This document shows, in pieces, positions 35,596 to 45,528 of a DNA stretch of 64,000 bases. This DNA is from Sulfuriferula sp. AH1 (lineage in GTDB: Bacteria > Pseudomonadota > Gammaproteobacteria > Burkholderiales > Sulfuriferulaceae): positions 1,736,001 through 1,800,000 of the forward strand of contig NZ_CP021138.1 of assembly GCF_002162035.1 (NCBI RefSeq), written 5' to 3'. Numbering within the stretch: position 1 is the first letter of the stretch; each line of letters starts with the position of its first letter. The notes under the pieces were generated by a model. It did no database searches and was not told where the DNA came from. It was given only the letters and a program-made list of their open reading frames with translations. Made by a program: the position numbers and the translations under genes.

Positions 35596-36651
35596 GTTTA
35601 AAACCCTGATCCCCAAATTGGGAGGTCTCAACCTGCTGGTGCCGGGCATGTGCTCGGCATCGTGCTCGGCATCATGATTCTGCCTACCGTCGTGTCCATC
35701 AGCGAGGACGTGATGCGTGCCGTACTGGCATCGCTGAGAGAGGGCGGCTACGCGCTCGGGATGACACGCTGGCAGGTTGCCCTGCGCGTGGTTGTGCCCG
35801 GAACGCTCTCCGGCATCATCGCCGCCTACCTTTTGGGCATGTCGCGGGGCATCGAGGAAACCATGGTCCTCGCCATTACCGCGGGCCAGAACCCGAACCT
35901 TACGGCCAACCCGCTCGAAGACGTCGCGACCATCACCGCCTACATCGTGCAGATGAGCCTGGGCGACCTGCCGCACGGCAGCATCAAATACCAGAGCATC
36001 TTCGCGGTCGGTCTGGCGCTGTTCGTGATCACGCTGTTGTTCAACGTCGCCCCGTTCGTTGACGACGATGTCCGGCGCGCCATCGGGCGCAATCGGAGGA
36101 TCGACATCGTATTCGCCGCCGGCGGTGTGATCGCCTTTATCATCGCTCTCGGCTTGCTGTTCACGCTACTCGCCGACTTGGCGGCGGACGGGCTCGGTCG
36201 CATCGACTACGATTTTTTCACGAATTTCCCGTCGCGCAAACCGTCGGAAGCCGGCATGCTCTCGGCCTGGGTCGGCACGTCACTGGTCATGCTGGTGACC
36301 GCGGTGTTGGCGATCCCGCTCGATGTCGCTGCCGGGCTTTATCTCGAGGAGTACGCGCCGAAGAACTGGGTAACCGCCCTCATTGAGATCAGTGTCAGCA
36401 ACCTCGCGGGCATCCCGTCGATCGTCTACGGGCCCTTGGCGCTCGGCTTTTTCATCTACGGTCTCGGCCAGTCGATCCTCGTTGCCGGCATGGTGCTGGC
36501 ATTGCTGATCCTGCCCGTGGTGATCGTGGCGACCCGCGAAGCGGTTCGCTCGATTCCTCAGGAGATCAAGGAAAGCGCCTATGCTATCGGTGCCGAGCAA
36601 TGACAGGTGATGTGGCACTACATCCTGCCGTTCGCCAACAAGGAGATTTGA
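35580..36651 (+). pseudogene. pstC-pstA phosphate transporter remnant
   Basis: The translation covers the C-terminal half of PstC ([37 protein letters not shown]) then, in frame, the N-terminal part of PstA ([29 protein letters not shown]). Defects: N-terminal PstC missing, a frameshift near 35645, a TGA at 36601-36603 where PstA has tryptophan, and a truncated 3' end. Originally membrane subunits of a phosphate ABC importer. Confidence 0.85.
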
Positions 36652-36667
36652 ATGGGACATCTCTTTC

Positions 36668-36701
36668 TTGACTTTATTTCAATCTTAGTTGTATGATTGA
36701 A
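36668..36701 (+). promoter_or_regulatory. ars promoter and ArsR operator
   Basis: TTGACT (36668) and TATGAT (36692-36697), 18 bases apart, overlap the inverted repeat TTCAATC-N10-GATTGAA (36678-36701), a good ArsR operator. The ATG of arsR at 36704 is only seven bases after the -10 box, so the transcript would be leaderless. Confidence 0.8.
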
Positions 36702-36703
36702 TC

Positions 36704-37075
36704 ATGAAACAGCAAACCGCCACTCAAATCTTCGAGTCCCTGTCCTCTGGCATCCGGCTCGACATCTACCGCCTGCTGGTCAAGCGAGGCTTGGAAGGTA
36801 TGGTCTCAGGGCAGATTGCCTCGGCACTCGATCTACCGCCGAACAACACCTCGTTTCACCTCAAAGCAATGACGCAGGCAGGCCTGCTTTCGGTCGAGCA
36901 GGAAGGTCGTTTCCAACGCTATCGGGCCAACATCCCGCTGATGCTCGACCTGATCGCCTATCTGACCGAAGAGTGTTGCGCCGGTCATCCCGAACAGTGT
37001 GTGAGCCTTCGTGCCGCATCGCTTTGTTCAGAGAGCGCGCTTCCTCCCCTTTCTTCAACCCCACAAGAGAACTGA
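36704..37075 (+). CDS. arsR: ArsR-family arsenic repressor
   Basis: A 123-residue winged-helix repressor: SSGIRLDIYRLLVKRG then IASALDLPPNNTSFHLKAMTQAGL recognition helix. Cysteines EECCAGHPEQC near residues 90-98 form a C-terminal thiol site for arsenite, as in type-2/CadC-like variants rather than the helix-3 CVC site. First gene of the ars operon. Confidence 0.92.
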   Translation: MKQQTATQIFESLSSGIRLDIYRLLVKRGLEGMVSGQIASALDLPPNNTSFHLKAMTQAGLLSVEQEGRFQRYRANIPLMLDLIAYLTEECCAGHPEQCVSLRAASLCSESALPPLSSTPQEN

Positions 37076-37079
37076 CATC

Positions 37080-37559
37080 GTGAATATCCTGTTTTTGTGC
37101 ACCGGCAACTCCTGCCGCTCGATCCTGGCCGAAGCCACCTTCAACCACTTGACATCCGAGGGCTGGCACGCCATGAGCGCGGGCAGCCAGCCGACCGGCC
37201 AAGTGCATCCGCGCTCGCTGGCCTTGTTGAAACGCGAAGGTATTCCAACTGGGGGGCTATCCAGCAAATCCTGGGACAACTTGCCGGAAACCCCGGATAT
37301 CGTGATTACAGTCTGCGCCAGCGCCGCCGGCGAGACTTGCCCCGCGTATCTTGGGCCGGTGCTGCGCGCACACTGGGGCGTCGATGACCCAGCCAAGGCG
37401 ACCGGATCCGAAGAAGAAATAAATGCGGCCTTCGTGCACGCCTACCGCGTCTTGCGCACGCGGATTGAAGCCCTGCTGGCATTACCATTGGACAGTTTGC
37501 GTAAAGACCCCGCCGCTCTCAAGGCGGAACTTGAACGCATCGGCTCGCTGATGTCCTAA
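37080..37559 (+). CDS. arsC: arsenate reductase, low-molecular-weight phosphatase type
   Basis: A 159-residue arsenate reductase. The P-loop LFLCTGNSCRSILAEA sits at the very start, and HWGVDDPAKATG matches the DP loop with the catalytic aspartate. Family members are thioredoxin- or glutaredoxin-linked. GTG 37080 is chosen because the P-loop begins there; the open frame continues 23 codons upstream into arsR. Confidence 0.93.
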   Translation: MNILFLCTGNSCRSILAEATFNHLTSEGWHAMSAGSQPTGQVHPRSLALLKREGIPTGGLSSKSWDNLPETPDIVITVCASAAGETCPAYLGPVLRAHWGVDDPAKATGSEEEINAAFVHAYRVLRTRIEALLALPLDSLRKDPAALKAELERIGSLMS

Positions 37560-37645
37560 GGGGCGAAGCTTGCGAGGCGATATCTTAGTCGTGAGGTATG
37601 GCCTTTTTTATTGAGCGACATTTCAACTTTCTTAGGAGTATTGTA

Positions 37646-38020
37646 ATGAAAAAGATCGAAATATTTGATCCAGCCATGTGTTGCGGCACCGGCGTGTGCG
37701 GTGTGGATGTCGATCAGCAATTGGTGACCTTTGCCGCCGATGTGGATTGGGCCAAGCAACAAGGCGCACGTATCGAACGCTTTAACCTCGGGCAGCAACC
37801 GATGGCCTTCGTCAACAACGTCGTTGTCAAGGGCTTCCTGGACCGTTCCGGCCAGGAGGCGCTGCCCTTGATTCTCGTCGATGGGGAGGTTGCATTGGCG
37901 GGCCGCTATCCGCAGCGCGCCGAGCTCGCCCGCTGGCTGAGTATCGCGCCGGAAACGTCGTCCGCGGCACCGGCCCAATCGTCTGGCGGCTGCTGCGGTG
38001 GCGGCAGCCGTGCCTGCTGA
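37646..38020 (+). CDS. arsD: arsenite metallochaperone ArsD
   Basis: A 124-residue metallochaperone that passes arsenite to ArsA. Cysteines 12, 13 and 18 (AMCCGTGVC) are the essential site; the tail GGCCGGGSRAC adds vicinal cysteines. Start at MKKIEIFDP after TTAGGAGTATTGTA. Also an arsenite-responsive weak repressor in studied systems. Confidence 0.94.
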   Translation: MKKIEIFDPAMCCGTGVCGVDVDQQLVTFAADVDWAKQQGARIERFNLGQQPMAFVNNVVVKGFLDRSGQEALPLILVDGEVALAGRYPQRAELARWLSIAPETSSAAPAQSSGGCCGGGSRAC

Positions 38021-38059
38021 CCCGTTCATCATTGGTTCATTATTTAAAAGGACTTCATC

Positions 38060-39865
38060 ATGCTTTTTCTACAAAACCCTCCCGCTTTCCTGTTTTTTAC
38101 TGGCAAGGGCGGTGTTGGTAAAACGTCGCTGTCCTGCGCCAGCGCCATTCATCTGGCACGACAGGGCAAGAAAATACTGCTGGTCAGCACTGATCCGGCG
38201 TCCAACGTCGGTCAGGTATTCAGCCAGGAAATCGGCAACAAAATCACCGCAATTTCCACCGTAGCGGGGCTATCAGCCATGGAAATCGACCCACAGCAGG
38301 CGGCGCAGCAGTACCGCGAACGCATCGTTGGCCCGGTGCGCGGCGCTCTGCCGGACGACGTGGTCAAAGGCATCGAAGAACAGCTCTCCGGAGCCTGCAC
38401 CACCGAAATCGCGGCCTTCGACGAGTTCACCGCGTTGCTGACCGATGCGACACTGATTGCCGACTACGAGCACATCATCTTCGACACGGCGCCGACCGGT
38501 CATACCATCCGTCTGTTGCAACTGCCGGGCGCGTGGAGCGGTTTCATCGAAAAGAATCCGGAAGGTGCTTCGTGTCTTGGCCCGCTGGCAGGACTTGAAA
38601 AGCAACGCCAGCGTTACGCTGAAGCGGTCAAGGCACTGTCCGATCCTGAGCGCACGCGCCTGATATTGGTCGCCCGCGCGCAGAAAACCACGCTGGACGA
38701 GGTCGCACGCACGCACGAGGAACTGGCCGCCATCGGCCTGTCCAGGCAGAACTTGGTCATCAACGGTGTGTTGCCGGAAAGCGAAGTCGTTCACGACGCG
38801 CTGGCCGCTGCCATTCATCGCCGTGAACAGGCGGCCATCGCCAATATGCCCGCCGTGCTGCGCGACCTGCCCCTCGATCAACTGCCGCTCAAGGCATTCA
38901 ACCTGGTCGGTGTCGAGGCGCTGAGCAGCCTGTTCTCCGATCGAGACGAGGCCGCGCCCGTCGTCGCCGATGCGCCTGCCAAACCCGTTGACCTTCCGCC
39001 GTTGTCGACGCTGGTTGATGAGATCGCTGAAACGGGCCATGGCTTGATCATGATGATGGGCAAGGGCGGGGTCGGCAAAACCACCCTGGCGGCTGCAGTG
39101 GCGGTGGCGCTGGCCGAACGCGGCCTGCCCGTGCATCTGACAACCTCCGATCCGGCCGCACACCTGACCGACACGCTGGCTGGTTCGCTGGACAACCTGG
39201 AAGTCAGCCGCATCGACCCCCAGGCGGAGACCGAACGCTATCGCCAGCATGTGCTGGTCACCAAAGGCAAGGATCTCGATGCCGAAGGCCGTGCCATGCT
39301 GGAAGAAGACTTGCGCTCGCCCTGCACCGAAGAAATCGCGGTGTTTCAGGCGTTCTCGCGCATCATTAGTGAGGCTGGCAAAAAATTTGTGGTGATGGAC
39401 ACAGCGCCGACCGGGCATACCCTGCTGCTGCTTGATGCCACCGGGGCCTATCACCGCGAAGTGACCCGCCATATCATCAATCCGCATGTGCATTACACCA
39501 CGCCAATGATGCAGTTGCAGGACCCGGCGCGCACTAAGGTGATGATTGTGACCTTGGCGGAAACCACGCCGGTGCTGGAAGCAGCCAATTTACAGGAAGA
39601 CCTGCGCCGCGCCGGCATCAAGCCGTGGGCCTGGCTGATCAACAACAGCCTGTCCGCCGCACCAACCTCGTCACCCTTGCTGAAACAGCGTGCCACGTTT
39701 GAGTTGACCCAGATCGAGGCGGTTCGCACCCGCTACGCCAAACGCGCCGCCCTGGTGCCGATGCAGGCGGAAGAACCGATTGGCATCGAACCCTTGCTAG
39801 CCTTGGTCGAGCCGCGGAACGGGTTCGGCCTTGGCGGCACGAAACCTCGAAAGGTGGCGCTATGA
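38060..39865 (+). CDS. arsA: arsenite-stimulated ATPase ArsA
   Basis: A 601-residue ATPase with two homologous halves, each with a P-loop (FTGKGGVGKTSLS and MGKGGVGKTTLAA) and a DTAPTGHT signature. Cysteines in GACTTE, ASCLGPL and SPCTEE correspond to the metal-site cysteines. Energises ArsB export. Follows arsD by about 40 bases. Confidence 0.95.
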   Translation: MLFLQNPPAFLFFTGKGGVGKTSLSCASAIHLARQGKKILLVSTDPASNVGQVFSQEIGNKITAISTVAGLSAMEIDPQQAAQQYRERIVGPVRGALPDDVVKGIEEQLSGACTTEIAAFDEFTALLTDATLIADYEHIIFDTAPTGHTIRLLQLPGAWSGFIEKNPEGASCLGPLAGLEKQRQRYAEAVKALSDPERTRLILVARAQKTTLDEVARTHEELAAIGLSRQNLVINGVLPESEVVHDALAAAIHRREQAAIANMPAVLRDLPLDQLPLKAFNLVGVEALSSLFSDRDEAAPVVADAPAKPVDLPPLSTLVDEIAETGHGLIMMMGKGGVGKTTLAAAVAVALAERGLPVHLTTSDPAAHLTDTLAGSLDNLEVSRIDPQAETERYRQHVLVTKGKDLDAEGRAMLEEDLRSPCTEEIAVFQAFSRIISEAGKKFVVMDTAPTGHTLLLLDATGAYHREVTRHIINPHVHYTTPMMQLQDPARTKVMIVTLAETTPVLEAANLQEDLRRAGIKPWAWLINNSLSAAPTSSPLLKQRATFELTQIEAVRTRYAKRAALVPMQAEEPIGIEPLLALVEPRNGFGLGGTKPRKVAL

Positions 39866-41274
39866 CGCGTCTGCTCGTCATCGGCGGCAGCGATGCGGGC
39901 ATCAGCGCGGCGCTGCGGGCTCACGAGCTCGATCCCCAAGCCGAGGTATCGGTTCTACTGGCCGACGAGTACCCGAATTACAGCATCTGCGGGCTGCCCT
40001 TTTACCTCAGCGGCGAGACGCCGGATCATCGGCAACTCGCCCATCGCACCGCGTTCGACGGCATCGAAATCCTGACGAACCATCGGGCCGTATCGGTTCA
40101 TCCAGCGGCCAAGACGGTCGATGTCGTGCGCAGGGCGAACGGCAGTGTGGAGACGTTGCGCTATGACCACCTGGTCATCGCGACCGGTGCCGTCCCAGTC
40201 CGTCCCAAAGCGTTGCCCGGGCTCGATCTCCCCGGCGTTTATCTCCTGCACACCATGGGAGATGGCTTCGCTGTCCATAGCCGTCTCATGGGCGGCGAGA
40301 CACGCTCGGCCATCATTATTGGCGCTGGCTACATCGGCGTGGAGATGGCCGACGCGCTGCGGCATCGAGGGATCGATGTCACACTCGTAAGCCATACCGA
40401 TCCCGTGTTCCCAAGCGTCGATCCGTCGTTCGGTAGGCTGATCGGGGAGGAGCTGTCACGGCATGGCGTGCGCGTCGTGGTCGGTTGCACCGTGGAACGA
40501 ATCGAAGTCGCCGATAACCGGCGTGGTCTCACGGTATCGGGTTCGGGCGGATTTACCGCCTCTGCCGATCTGGTGCTGGTTGCCACCGGCGCGCGACCCG
40601 ATACCACCCTTGCCGCCGCTGCGGGGATTGCGCTGGGGCCCTCTGGCGCCATCCGCGTCACGCAGCGCATGGAAACCACGCTACCCGGCATTTGGGCCGC
40701 CGGCGACTGCGCCGAGACCTGGCATCGGATACTCCAGCGGCCAGCGTACCTGCCACTCGGGACGACCGCGCACAAACAGGGCCGTGTGGCCGGCGAGAAC
40801 GCGGTAGGCGGGGAGCGTCTGTTCGCGGGCTCGGTCGGCACCCAAACCGTGAAAGTGTTCGAGTTGGCGATCGCACGGACGGGCTTGCGCGAAGCCGAGG
40901 CGCGCACGGCCGACTTTGATCCCGTCACCATCGAGACTGAAACCTGGGATCACAAGGCCTACTACCCTGGAGCGCAGAAGCTCCGCGTCCGGGTGACCGG
41001 TGATCGCCGGACTGGCCGGCTCCTGGGCGCGCAGATCCTCGGCCACTGGCGCTCGGAGGTGTCGAAACGCATCGACGTGTTCGCAACGGCACTGTTCCAC
41101 GGCATGGGCGTCGAAGACTTGAACGATCTCGATCTCAGCTATACACCACCCTTCGGCAGCCCGTGGGACGCGGTGCAGATGGGAGCGCAGGCCTGGACGA
41201 GCGTGATGAAAAACGAAGTGGCAAGTAGTTCACCGCCTATCGACCCACAAATTTTAGGAAGGAGCACACCATGA
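39862..41274 (+). CDS. FAD/NAD(P) disulfide reductase-like protein of ars operon
   Basis: A 470-residue pyridine-nucleotide flavoprotein: FAD loop LLVIGGSDAGISAAL, NAD loop IIIGAGYIGVEMADAL, and second FAD motif PGIWAAGDCAET. A single cysteine in NYSICGLPFYLSG matches the active site of CoA-disulfide reductase/NADH oxidase-type enzymes. Found in some ars operons; its step is unproven, perhaps thiol supply. Overlaps arsA. Confidence 0.88.
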   Translation: MTRLLVIGGSDAGISAALRAHELDPQAEVSVLLADEYPNYSICGLPFYLSGETPDHRQLAHRTAFDGIEILTNHRAVSVHPAAKTVDVVRRANGSVETLRYDHLVIATGAVPVRPKALPGLDLPGVYLLHTMGDGFAVHSRLMGGETRSAIIIGAGYIGVEMADALRHRGIDVTLVSHTDPVFPSVDPSFGRLIGEELSRHGVRVVVGCTVERIEVADNRRGLTVSGSGGFTASADLVLVATGARPDTTLAAAAGIALGPSGAIRVTQRMETTLPGIWAAGDCAETWHRILQRPAYLPLGTTAHKQGRVAGENAVGGERLFAGSVGTQTVKVFELAIARTGLREAEARTADFDPVTIETETWDHKAYYPGAQKLRVRVTGDRRTGRLLGAQILGHWRSEVSKRIDVFATALFHGMGVEDLNDLDLSYTPPFGSPWDAVQMGAQAWTSVMKNEVASSSPPIDPQILGRSTP

Positions 41275-41753
41275 AAGTCCGCGACCTGATGACCCCGAAC
41301 CCCGTACAAATCGCGCCGGAGACGGCTGTGGCAGAAATCGCCCGTATTTTGATTGAGCACCACATCAACGGCGTTCCGGTCGCTGATACCGAGGGATGCC
41401 TGCTCGGTATCGTGACCGAGGGGGATTTGGTACATCGCGCGGCCGATGAACGGCTTGAGCCGCGCGAATCGCTATGGAAAGAGAACTTTTACCGCTCCAT
41501 GTTTCGTCGGCGCACGCCGGCGGAGCCGGACAAGGCGGAGGGCCGCACGGCTGAGCAGGTCATGACGCGGGATGTTCTGACGGTGGCGCCCGACAGCAAT
41601 GTCATTATGGCCGCCCGTCTGCTGGCGGATCACAACATCAAGTCTTTGCCCGTCATCGAAAACGAGCGGCTGATCGGCATCATCTCGCGCTTCGATTTGA
41701 TCAAGCGACTGGCCAGCAACGCGGATACCTTCAACCCCATGAGCGAGGACTGA
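41271..41753 (+). CDS. two-CBS-domain protein
   Basis: A 160-residue protein with two CBS domains, [20 protein letters not shown] and [20 protein letters not shown], which usually bind adenine nucleotides. It is coupled to the flavoprotein by an ATGA overlap and lies four bases before arsB, suggesting nucleotide-dependent control of the pump or enzyme; inferred. Confidence 0.9.
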   Translation: MKVRDLMTPNPVQIAPETAVAEIARILIEHHINGVPVADTEGCLLGIVTEGDLVHRAADERLEPRESLWKENFYRSMFRRRTPAEPDKAEGRTAEQVMTRDVLTVAPDSNVIMAARLLADHNIKSLPVIENERLIGIISRFDLIKRLASNADTFNPMSED

Positions 41754-41757
41754 GCTA

Positions 41758-43044
41758 ATGTTGACCGCTTTTTTAATTTTTATCGCCACCATCGTACTGG
41801 TCATCTGGCAGCCGAAAGGTTTGGGTGTTGGCTGGAGTGCCCTGCTGGGCGCCGCACTGGCACTGCTAACCGGCGTGGTGCATCTGGGTGATATTCCAAC
41901 GGTTTGGGGTATCGTCTGGAATGCCACCCTCACCTTCATCGCCGTCATCATCATCAGCCTGCTGCTTGACGAAGCCGGTTTTTTTGAGTGGGCGGCACTG
42001 CATGTGGCACGCTGGGGTAACGGTAACGGGCGCAGGCTGTTCGCCTTTCTCATGTTGTTGGGGGCGGCCGTGGCGGCACTGTTCGCCAACGACGGCGCGG
42101 CGCTGATTCTCACACCCATCGTGATTGCCATGCTGCTGGCGCTCAGGTTCAGTCCGGCGGCGACGCTGGCCTTTGTGGTGGCGGCCGGCTTTATTGCGGA
42201 TACCGCCAGCCTGCCACTGGTCGTCTCCAACCTGGTCAACATCGTCTCGGCCGATTTCTTCAAGATTGGCTTCACCGAGTACGCCGCCATCATGGTGCCG
42301 GTCAACATCGTCGCCGTCGCTGCCACCCTGGCGATACTGATGTGGTTCTTTCGCCGCGACATTCCGAAAAACTATGATGTTATGCAACTGAAAACTCCGC
42401 GTGAAGCGATTCTTGACAGCGCCACCTTCAAGGCCGGTTGGTGGGTATTGGCGCTGCTGCTGGTTGGCTTTTTCGGACTGGAACATGTCGGTGTGCCGAT
42501 CAGCGCTGTGGCAGTGACCGGGGCGCTGATTCTGTTGGGTGTGGCGGCGCGCGGCCACGTGATCTCCACCCGCAAGGTGCTCAAAGAAGCGCCTTGGCAG
42601 ATCGTGATTTTTTCACTCGGCATGTACCTGGTGGTCTATGGCCTGCGCAACGAGGGGCTGACCGATTATCTCGCCGAGGTGCTGAACCATTTCGCCGACT
42701 ATGGCGTATGGGGAGCGACGATAGGAACCGGACTGCTGATTGCGTTCCTGTCCGCGATCATGAACAACATGCCGACAGTGCTGGTCGGCGCGCTGTCCAT
42801 TGATGCCAGCCATGCCGAAGGTGCCGTGCGCCAGGCGATGATCTACGCCAACGTCATCGGCAGCGACTTGGGCCCGAAATTTACCCCCATCGGTAGCTTG
42901 GCCACGCTGCTTTGGCTGCACGTGCTGGCACGCAAAAACATCCGGATTTCCTGGGGTTATTACTTCAAGGTGGGTATCGTGCTGACCGTGCCGGTCCTGC
43001 TCGTCACCCTGGCCGCGCTGGCGTTGCGCCTGAGCCTTGCTTGA
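41758..43044 (+). CDS. arsB: arsenite efflux permease ArsB
   Basis: A 428-residue permease with about twelve membrane helices (ArsB/NhaD group). Recognisable: [19 protein letters not shown] and [23 protein letters not shown]. Works alone or with ArsA. Last intact gene of the operon. Confidence 0.94.
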   Translation: MLTAFLIFIATIVLVIWQPKGLGVGWSALLGAALALLTGVVHLGDIPTVWGIVWNATLTFIAVIIISLLLDEAGFFEWAALHVARWGNGNGRRLFAFLMLLGAAVAALFANDGAALILTPIVIAMLLALRFSPAATLAFVVAAGFIADTASLPLVVSNLVNIVSADFFKIGFTEYAAIMVPVNIVAVAATLAILMWFFRRDIPKNYDVMQLKTPREAILDSATFKAGWWVLALLLVGFFGLEHVGVPISAVAVTGALILLGVAARGHVISTRKVLKEAPWQIVIFSLGMYLVVYGLRNEGLTDYLAEVLNHFADYGVWGATIGTGLLIAFLSAIMNNMPTVLVGALSIDASHAEGAVRQAMIYANVIGSDLGPKFTPIGSLATLLWLHVLARKNIRISWGYYFKVGIVLTVPVLLVTLAALALRLSLA

Positions 43045-43059
43045 ACTGCTGAACTAGCC

Positions 43060-43606
43060 AATGAATACAGCCGACCCATCCGCATCCTGCACCTGTTGCT
43101 CGCGGCAGGGATCTCAGCGTCACTCGTGCTGAATCTAGTGATGAAAGCGTCCAAGCCTAGAAGAACACTGGATGCGGTCCAGGCCTTCGCATTCGAGGCC
43201 CACGAAAATCTAGGGGTGGCACTGCTCGCGGTGCTGGTGCTCCACTGGCTCTTGTTCTTCGCTGGGCACGCCCACCTTGCCATCGGCCACTTCTTCCCGT
43301 GGTTTGCCCAGACACGACTTGCAGCACTCATCCAGGAATTAAAAGGGATAGGAAGGCTTGGCCTCGCCGACCCTGAGGCCCAGAACGCCTTCGCCAGCGC
43401 AGTCCAGCGTCTCGGTCTCGTGATCGCAAGTCTACTTGCGTCGAGCGGTATGGTGCTTTACCTCGGCATCGCTGCGAACGGCTCATGTCCCCGGCGACGC
43501 ACGCAGTGAAGAAATTTCACGAACTCTCGGTCCACTTATGTGGGATTATCTCGGGATCCACGTGGACGCCACGGGGAATTTATCCTTCACAATCGCATTG
43601 AATTGA
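43060..43606 (+). pseudogene. cytochrome b561-family remnant with frameshifts
   Basis: Reading across three frames gives one cytochrome b561-like chain: SRPIRILHLLLAAGIS, then EAHENLGVALLAVLVLHWLLFF, LGLVIASLLASSGMVLYLG, KKFHELSVHL and MWDYLGIHVDA. The ATG at 43060 is out of frame with the body, and further shifts fall near 43480 and 43535. Heme histidines are seen but the gene is dead. Confidence 0.65.
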
Positions 43607-43818
43607 TCGAGTCCGTTGCCAGCCAGATACGTGACTCCCATATTGTGGTCTTTGCCAAGTTCACGAGATCGGTTGATGAAATCAGCGCGTCGCTGTCCGC
43701 AATGGCGCGCCGCGTGGTGTCTTTCGATGAGCGGCTGCTGTTTATGATGGCTGCCTTGCTCATGAGTTTTCTGCTGTGCATCATCAAATCTACGGAGTAG
43801 ATCCAGCATAACCCGTTT

Positions 43819-44184
43819 TCAGGAATGATCTTGGGATCCGACGTCGGTTGGAATCATGCTGCTGCCATCATGTGTTACGCGCTCATCAGCGGGTAGCGCC
43901 CCGGTTGCAGCAAGGTATGCGGCTTCGGCGATATTGGCGGCGTGGTCGCCAACGCGTTCGATATTCTTGGCGCAGAAAAGAAGATGGACGAAGCCGACCA
44001 CATGCGCCTGGTCTGCGGTCATGCGTACGAGAATTTTTTTGAATAGCGCAGTATGTAGTTCGTCAATCGCATCGTCCTGTTGGCGGATGATCAGCGCCTG
44101 TTCAGCATTACGCGAAACGTAGGCATCAAGATGCTGTCCGAGCATTTGTTGAGCGAGTAATGCGTGTTGACAGTATGGAGTCAT
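43819..44184 (-). pseudogene. phoU: phoU 3' fragment
   Basis: Matches the C-terminal half of PhoU, the phosphate-signalling regulator: RQQDDAIDELHTALFKKILVRM and FCAKNIERVGDHAANIAEAA. PhoU is normally about 235 residues; only about 120 remain. The 43607-43818 stretch beside it shows nothing I recognise. Confidence 0.85.
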
Positions 44185-44411
44185 TTTTCGTCATGATTTG
44201 ATTCCTCCACGGTCGCCCACAACCAGCACACCAGCGGGTTCGCGCATCGATCCGGCAAGCATCGATACAGGGCGATTTCAGCGTAATTGGCTTACCACCT
44301 TCTGTACCTCTTCGAGGCCTGAAAATAGCTGCCTCGAAGGTGGCCAGACGGTTCTCTTAGCGTACGATTTATACCCTTTCGTAAGTTGCCCCCTCATCAA
44401 CATGTTGCGTG

Positions 44412-44562
44412 GTAACCGTCCAGCCGCCCCACCTAGAGGTCCATTCCCTCATTCACTACACTCGCTCGCATTTCATCACCGGGAGCGAGCATGGCAAACG
44501 ACGCAAAGAAATTGGCGTACTGGATTCAACACCATAACGGCTGGCAAGCCAGTGGGAAGTGA
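44412..44562 (+). pseudogene. IS66-family end and orfA fragment
   Basis: GTAACCGTCCAGC at 44412 resembles IS66-type left ends, and ATG 44491 starts MANDAKKLAYWIQHHNGWQA..., the beginning of an IS66 accessory protein, cut after 23 codons. The fragment abuts a truncated tatC. The 44185-44411 stretch before it is unassigned. Confidence 0.6.
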
Positions 44563-44564
44563 AA

Positions 44565-44669
44565 TAGGCCAAGGAATATCACAATCACGACAATGACCGA
44601 ACGCAGCAAGCGGTCACGCAATTCGATCAGATGGGAGATGAAGGTTTCCTGCGGACCGGGCGTGCTCAT
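44565..44669 (-). pseudogene. tatC: tatC 5' fragment
   Basis: The first 30 or so codons of TatC (QETFISHLIELRDRLLRSV) follow tatB with an ATGA overlap, then run into IS66 debris and a stop. TatC is the signal-recognising core of Tat translocase, about 250 residues; this copy cannot work. Confidence 0.85.
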
Positions 44670-45097
44670 GCTCGGGGTTTGTTTGATTCAGGCGTGACGT
44701 GGGGCTGGGGCATACTGACAGGTTCCAGCGCCAACTCGGCCTGAGGCGAATCGATGAAGTGCGTTTCTACTACAGCCGGGTTATGCACAATAGTATCTGG
44801 CTGCGGCGCACTTTCAGTCTGCGTCATCGCCTGCAGGGCAGGCTGTGTGCCAGTGACTTCCTCGGTGATCTTGTTTTCCGTTTGTTCCAGGCTCTGCTTG
44901 AATTGCTCGCCGGCTTTCTTCAGCTCGTCCAGTTCCACTTCCCGGCTAATGTCGGATTTAATGTTGGATACATAGCGTTGCAAACGTCCGAGCAAATGCC
45001 CCGCTGTACGCGCGACCTTGGGCAAACGCTCCGGACCGATCACAATCAGCGCCACCACGCCGATCACCACCAGCTCGGAAAATCCAATATCAAACAT
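44666..45097 (-). CDS. tatB: Sec-independent translocase protein TatB
   Basis: A 143-residue protein: [26 protein letters not shown] is the TatB N-terminal helix with hinge, then an amphipathic helix and a variable tail. Follows tatA by about 23 bases. Needed for folded, Tat-signalled proteins such as AioB, provided another tatC exists. Confidence 0.92.
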   Translation of the reverse strand: MFDIGFSELVVIGVVALIVIGPERLPKVARTAGHLLGRLQRYVSNIKSDISREVELDELKKAGEQFKQSLEQTENKITEEVTGTQPALQAMTQTESAPQPDTIVHNPAVVETHFIDSPQAELALEPVSMPQPHVTPESNKPRA

Positions 45098-45120
45098 GGT
45101 TCAGCCTGCGCAAATCGTGC

Positions 45121-45333
45121 TCACACCTTGGATTGCTCTTTGACTGCACCTTCAATTGTATGGATATTCTTGGCGTCGTCAATCTTGTCCTGCTCGCCTT
45201 CCTTCATGGAGTCTTTAAAGCTCTTGATTGCGCCGCCCACATCACCGCCGATGTTGCGCAGTTTTTTGGTGCCAAACACAACCAGCACAATTGCCAGAAC
45301 GATCAGCCAATGCCAAATGCTAAAGCTGCCCAT
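45121..45333 (-). CDS. tatA: Sec-independent translocase protein TatA
   Basis: A 70-residue pore protein: [25 protein letters not shown] membrane helix, then an amphipathic helix. First gene of the local tatABC' unit; AAGGAGATAATC precedes its ATG. Confidence 0.94.
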   Translation of the reverse strand: MGSFSIWHWLIVLAIVLVVFGTKKLRNIGGDVGGAIKSFKDSMKEGEQDKIDDAKNIHTIEGAVKEQSKV

Positions 45334-45528
45334 GATTATCTCCTTGGTTAAATTAAGTGCGGCATCTTACCACCGCCGAATACGTGTAAGTGCAGATGAG
45401 GGTAAGACGTTTGCTCGTTTGCCAACCCAGCTCGCCCCGGGCCTTGTCCTCGGTTGCTACGTTTGGTTATTTGTAAGCCATGATGACGATTTGCACGGAC
45501 ATATCGTCATCACGTAACATGCGTTGTG

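Noticed and set aside
38273-39493. 406-codon minus-strand frame opposite arsA
   Set aside because: Antisense shadow of a GC-rich gene, rich in H, Q and R as such shadows are.
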